Assembly: GCA_030429565.1 (NCBI GenBank)
Contig: JAUIFE010000006.1
Coordinates: forward strand, 124,001-188,000
Source: Holophagae bacterium
GTDB lineage: Bacteria > Acidobacteriota > Holophagae > Acanthopleuribacterales > Acanthopleuribacteraceae
DNA: 64,000 nucleotides
Reading direction: 5' to 3'
The first letter of the stretch is position 1, and the number at the start of each line of letters is the position of its first letter. Shown here piece by piece: positions 63,650-64,000 of this stretch. The notes under the pieces were generated by a model, which had not been told where the DNA came from, made no database searches, and saw nothing but the letters and a program-made list of their open reading frames with translations. A program made the position numbers and the translations under genes.

Positions 63650-64000
63650 GGTACCGCCGAAAAAGTAACGCTGACGAGCTTTAATGCTGTGGTGAGCCGT
63701 GAAGATCGCGTCCGGTTAACGCAAGATGCGTTTGGGGTCGAGAGGGGAAAGCCGTGTGAGAAATGCTCTTAAACGGTTTTGCAGCATTGTACAGGTTTTG
63801 TCAGAGAATGGGGCCGTCAAAATAAAACGATGAAAAAGCGTCGGCTGAAATAGCGATATTTTCGACGATCGACGGGGGCGTCATTGGGGGTTTGGCGCGG
63901 TGATGCAAGGGGTGGGGGCAATGAAAAAAGGACACTTACATTCAATGTGTAAGTGTCCTTTTTAATTTAAGTGCCTTGAGAATGAGGTTCAAGTCACAAA
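63650..64000. other. right-edge intergenic region, no gene seen
   Basis: About 350 bases upstream of the RSH gene. It should contain its promoter. The only clear element is the hairpin at 63924-63964. No start of a rightward gene is visible before the window ends. Confidence 0.5.
63924..63964. terminator. bidirectional terminator-like hairpin
   Basis: AAAAAGGACACTTACA and TGTAAGTGTCCTTTTT form a 16-bp perfect stem with loop TTCAATG. A-run on one side and T-run on the other suit termination on either strand. It probably ends a minus-strand gene that lies beyond the right edge. Confidence 0.7.

Noticed and set aside
63924..63964. Long inverted repeat considered as an insertion-sequence end
   Set aside because: Single copy with A-run and T-run flanks, so a terminator is the simpler reading; no transposase is near.

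Overview
The window reads as chromosomal DNA of a Gram-negative bacterium with moderately high GC. It has lipoboxes, periplasmic binding proteins, a RodA/PBP2 pair, an NtrX-like enhancer-binding protein and several Ser/Thr kinases. The three-gene PUFA synthase, the many eukaryote-like kinases and the atypical histidine kinases suggest Acidobacteriota (Holophagae-like, marine) or Myxococcota. This placement is inference; no rRNA or tRNA gene was seen to test it.

Layout. 1-1.3 kb: hybrid response regulator/kinase cut by the left edge. 1.4-5.3 kb: P-loop kinase, radical SAM protein, and an rluA-like/rsmI pair that modifies rRNA. 5.5-7.8 kb: two lipoproteins, a stand-alone MshEN-type protein and a small ORF. 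7.8-10.4 kb: an XPB-type helicase overlapping a Bax1 (DUF790) nuclease. 10.5-12.8 kb: a PAS kinase lacking its phospho-acceptor His. 13.3-18.5 kb: tadA, an SSAT-like acetyltransferase, a leucyl aminopeptidase, a SelW-type selenoprotein gene with in-frame UGA and a SECIS-like hairpin (missed by ordinary ORF calling), a Nudix hydrolase, a small membrane protein, a PilZ protein and an RraA-like protein. 18.6-22.3 kb: PBP2 and RodA. 22.4-30.4 kb: two Ser/Thr kinases, a LysM protein, a PP2C phosphatase and rpmB.

31-47.8 kb: a three-gene PUFA synthase, enoyl reductase / KS-AT-ACPx5-KR-DH / KS-CLF-DH-DH-DH-acyltransferase. It has the gene order and C-terminal AGPAT-like domain known from myxobacterial pfa1-2-3 clusters, and each gene is followed by a terminator-like hairpin. 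48-50.1 kb: a large M48 metalloprotease. 50.2-51 kb: no gene, but a dense array of about eleven hairpins. 51-55.8 kb: a HAMP sensor, a receiver-like/Ser-Thr kinase with a roadblock-like partner, and an NtrX-like regulator. 56.1-61.4 kb: three periplasmic binding proteins with no transporter, followed by a PAS histidine kinase, which looks like a ligand-sensing unit. 61.4-63.6 kb: a RelA/SpoT enzyme.

No rRNA, tRNA, CRISPR array or insertion sequence was recognised. Start codons were moved from the longest open frame wherever a Shine-Dalgarno (SD) sequence and family N-termini argued for an internal start. All domain calls come from reading motifs, not from database searches.
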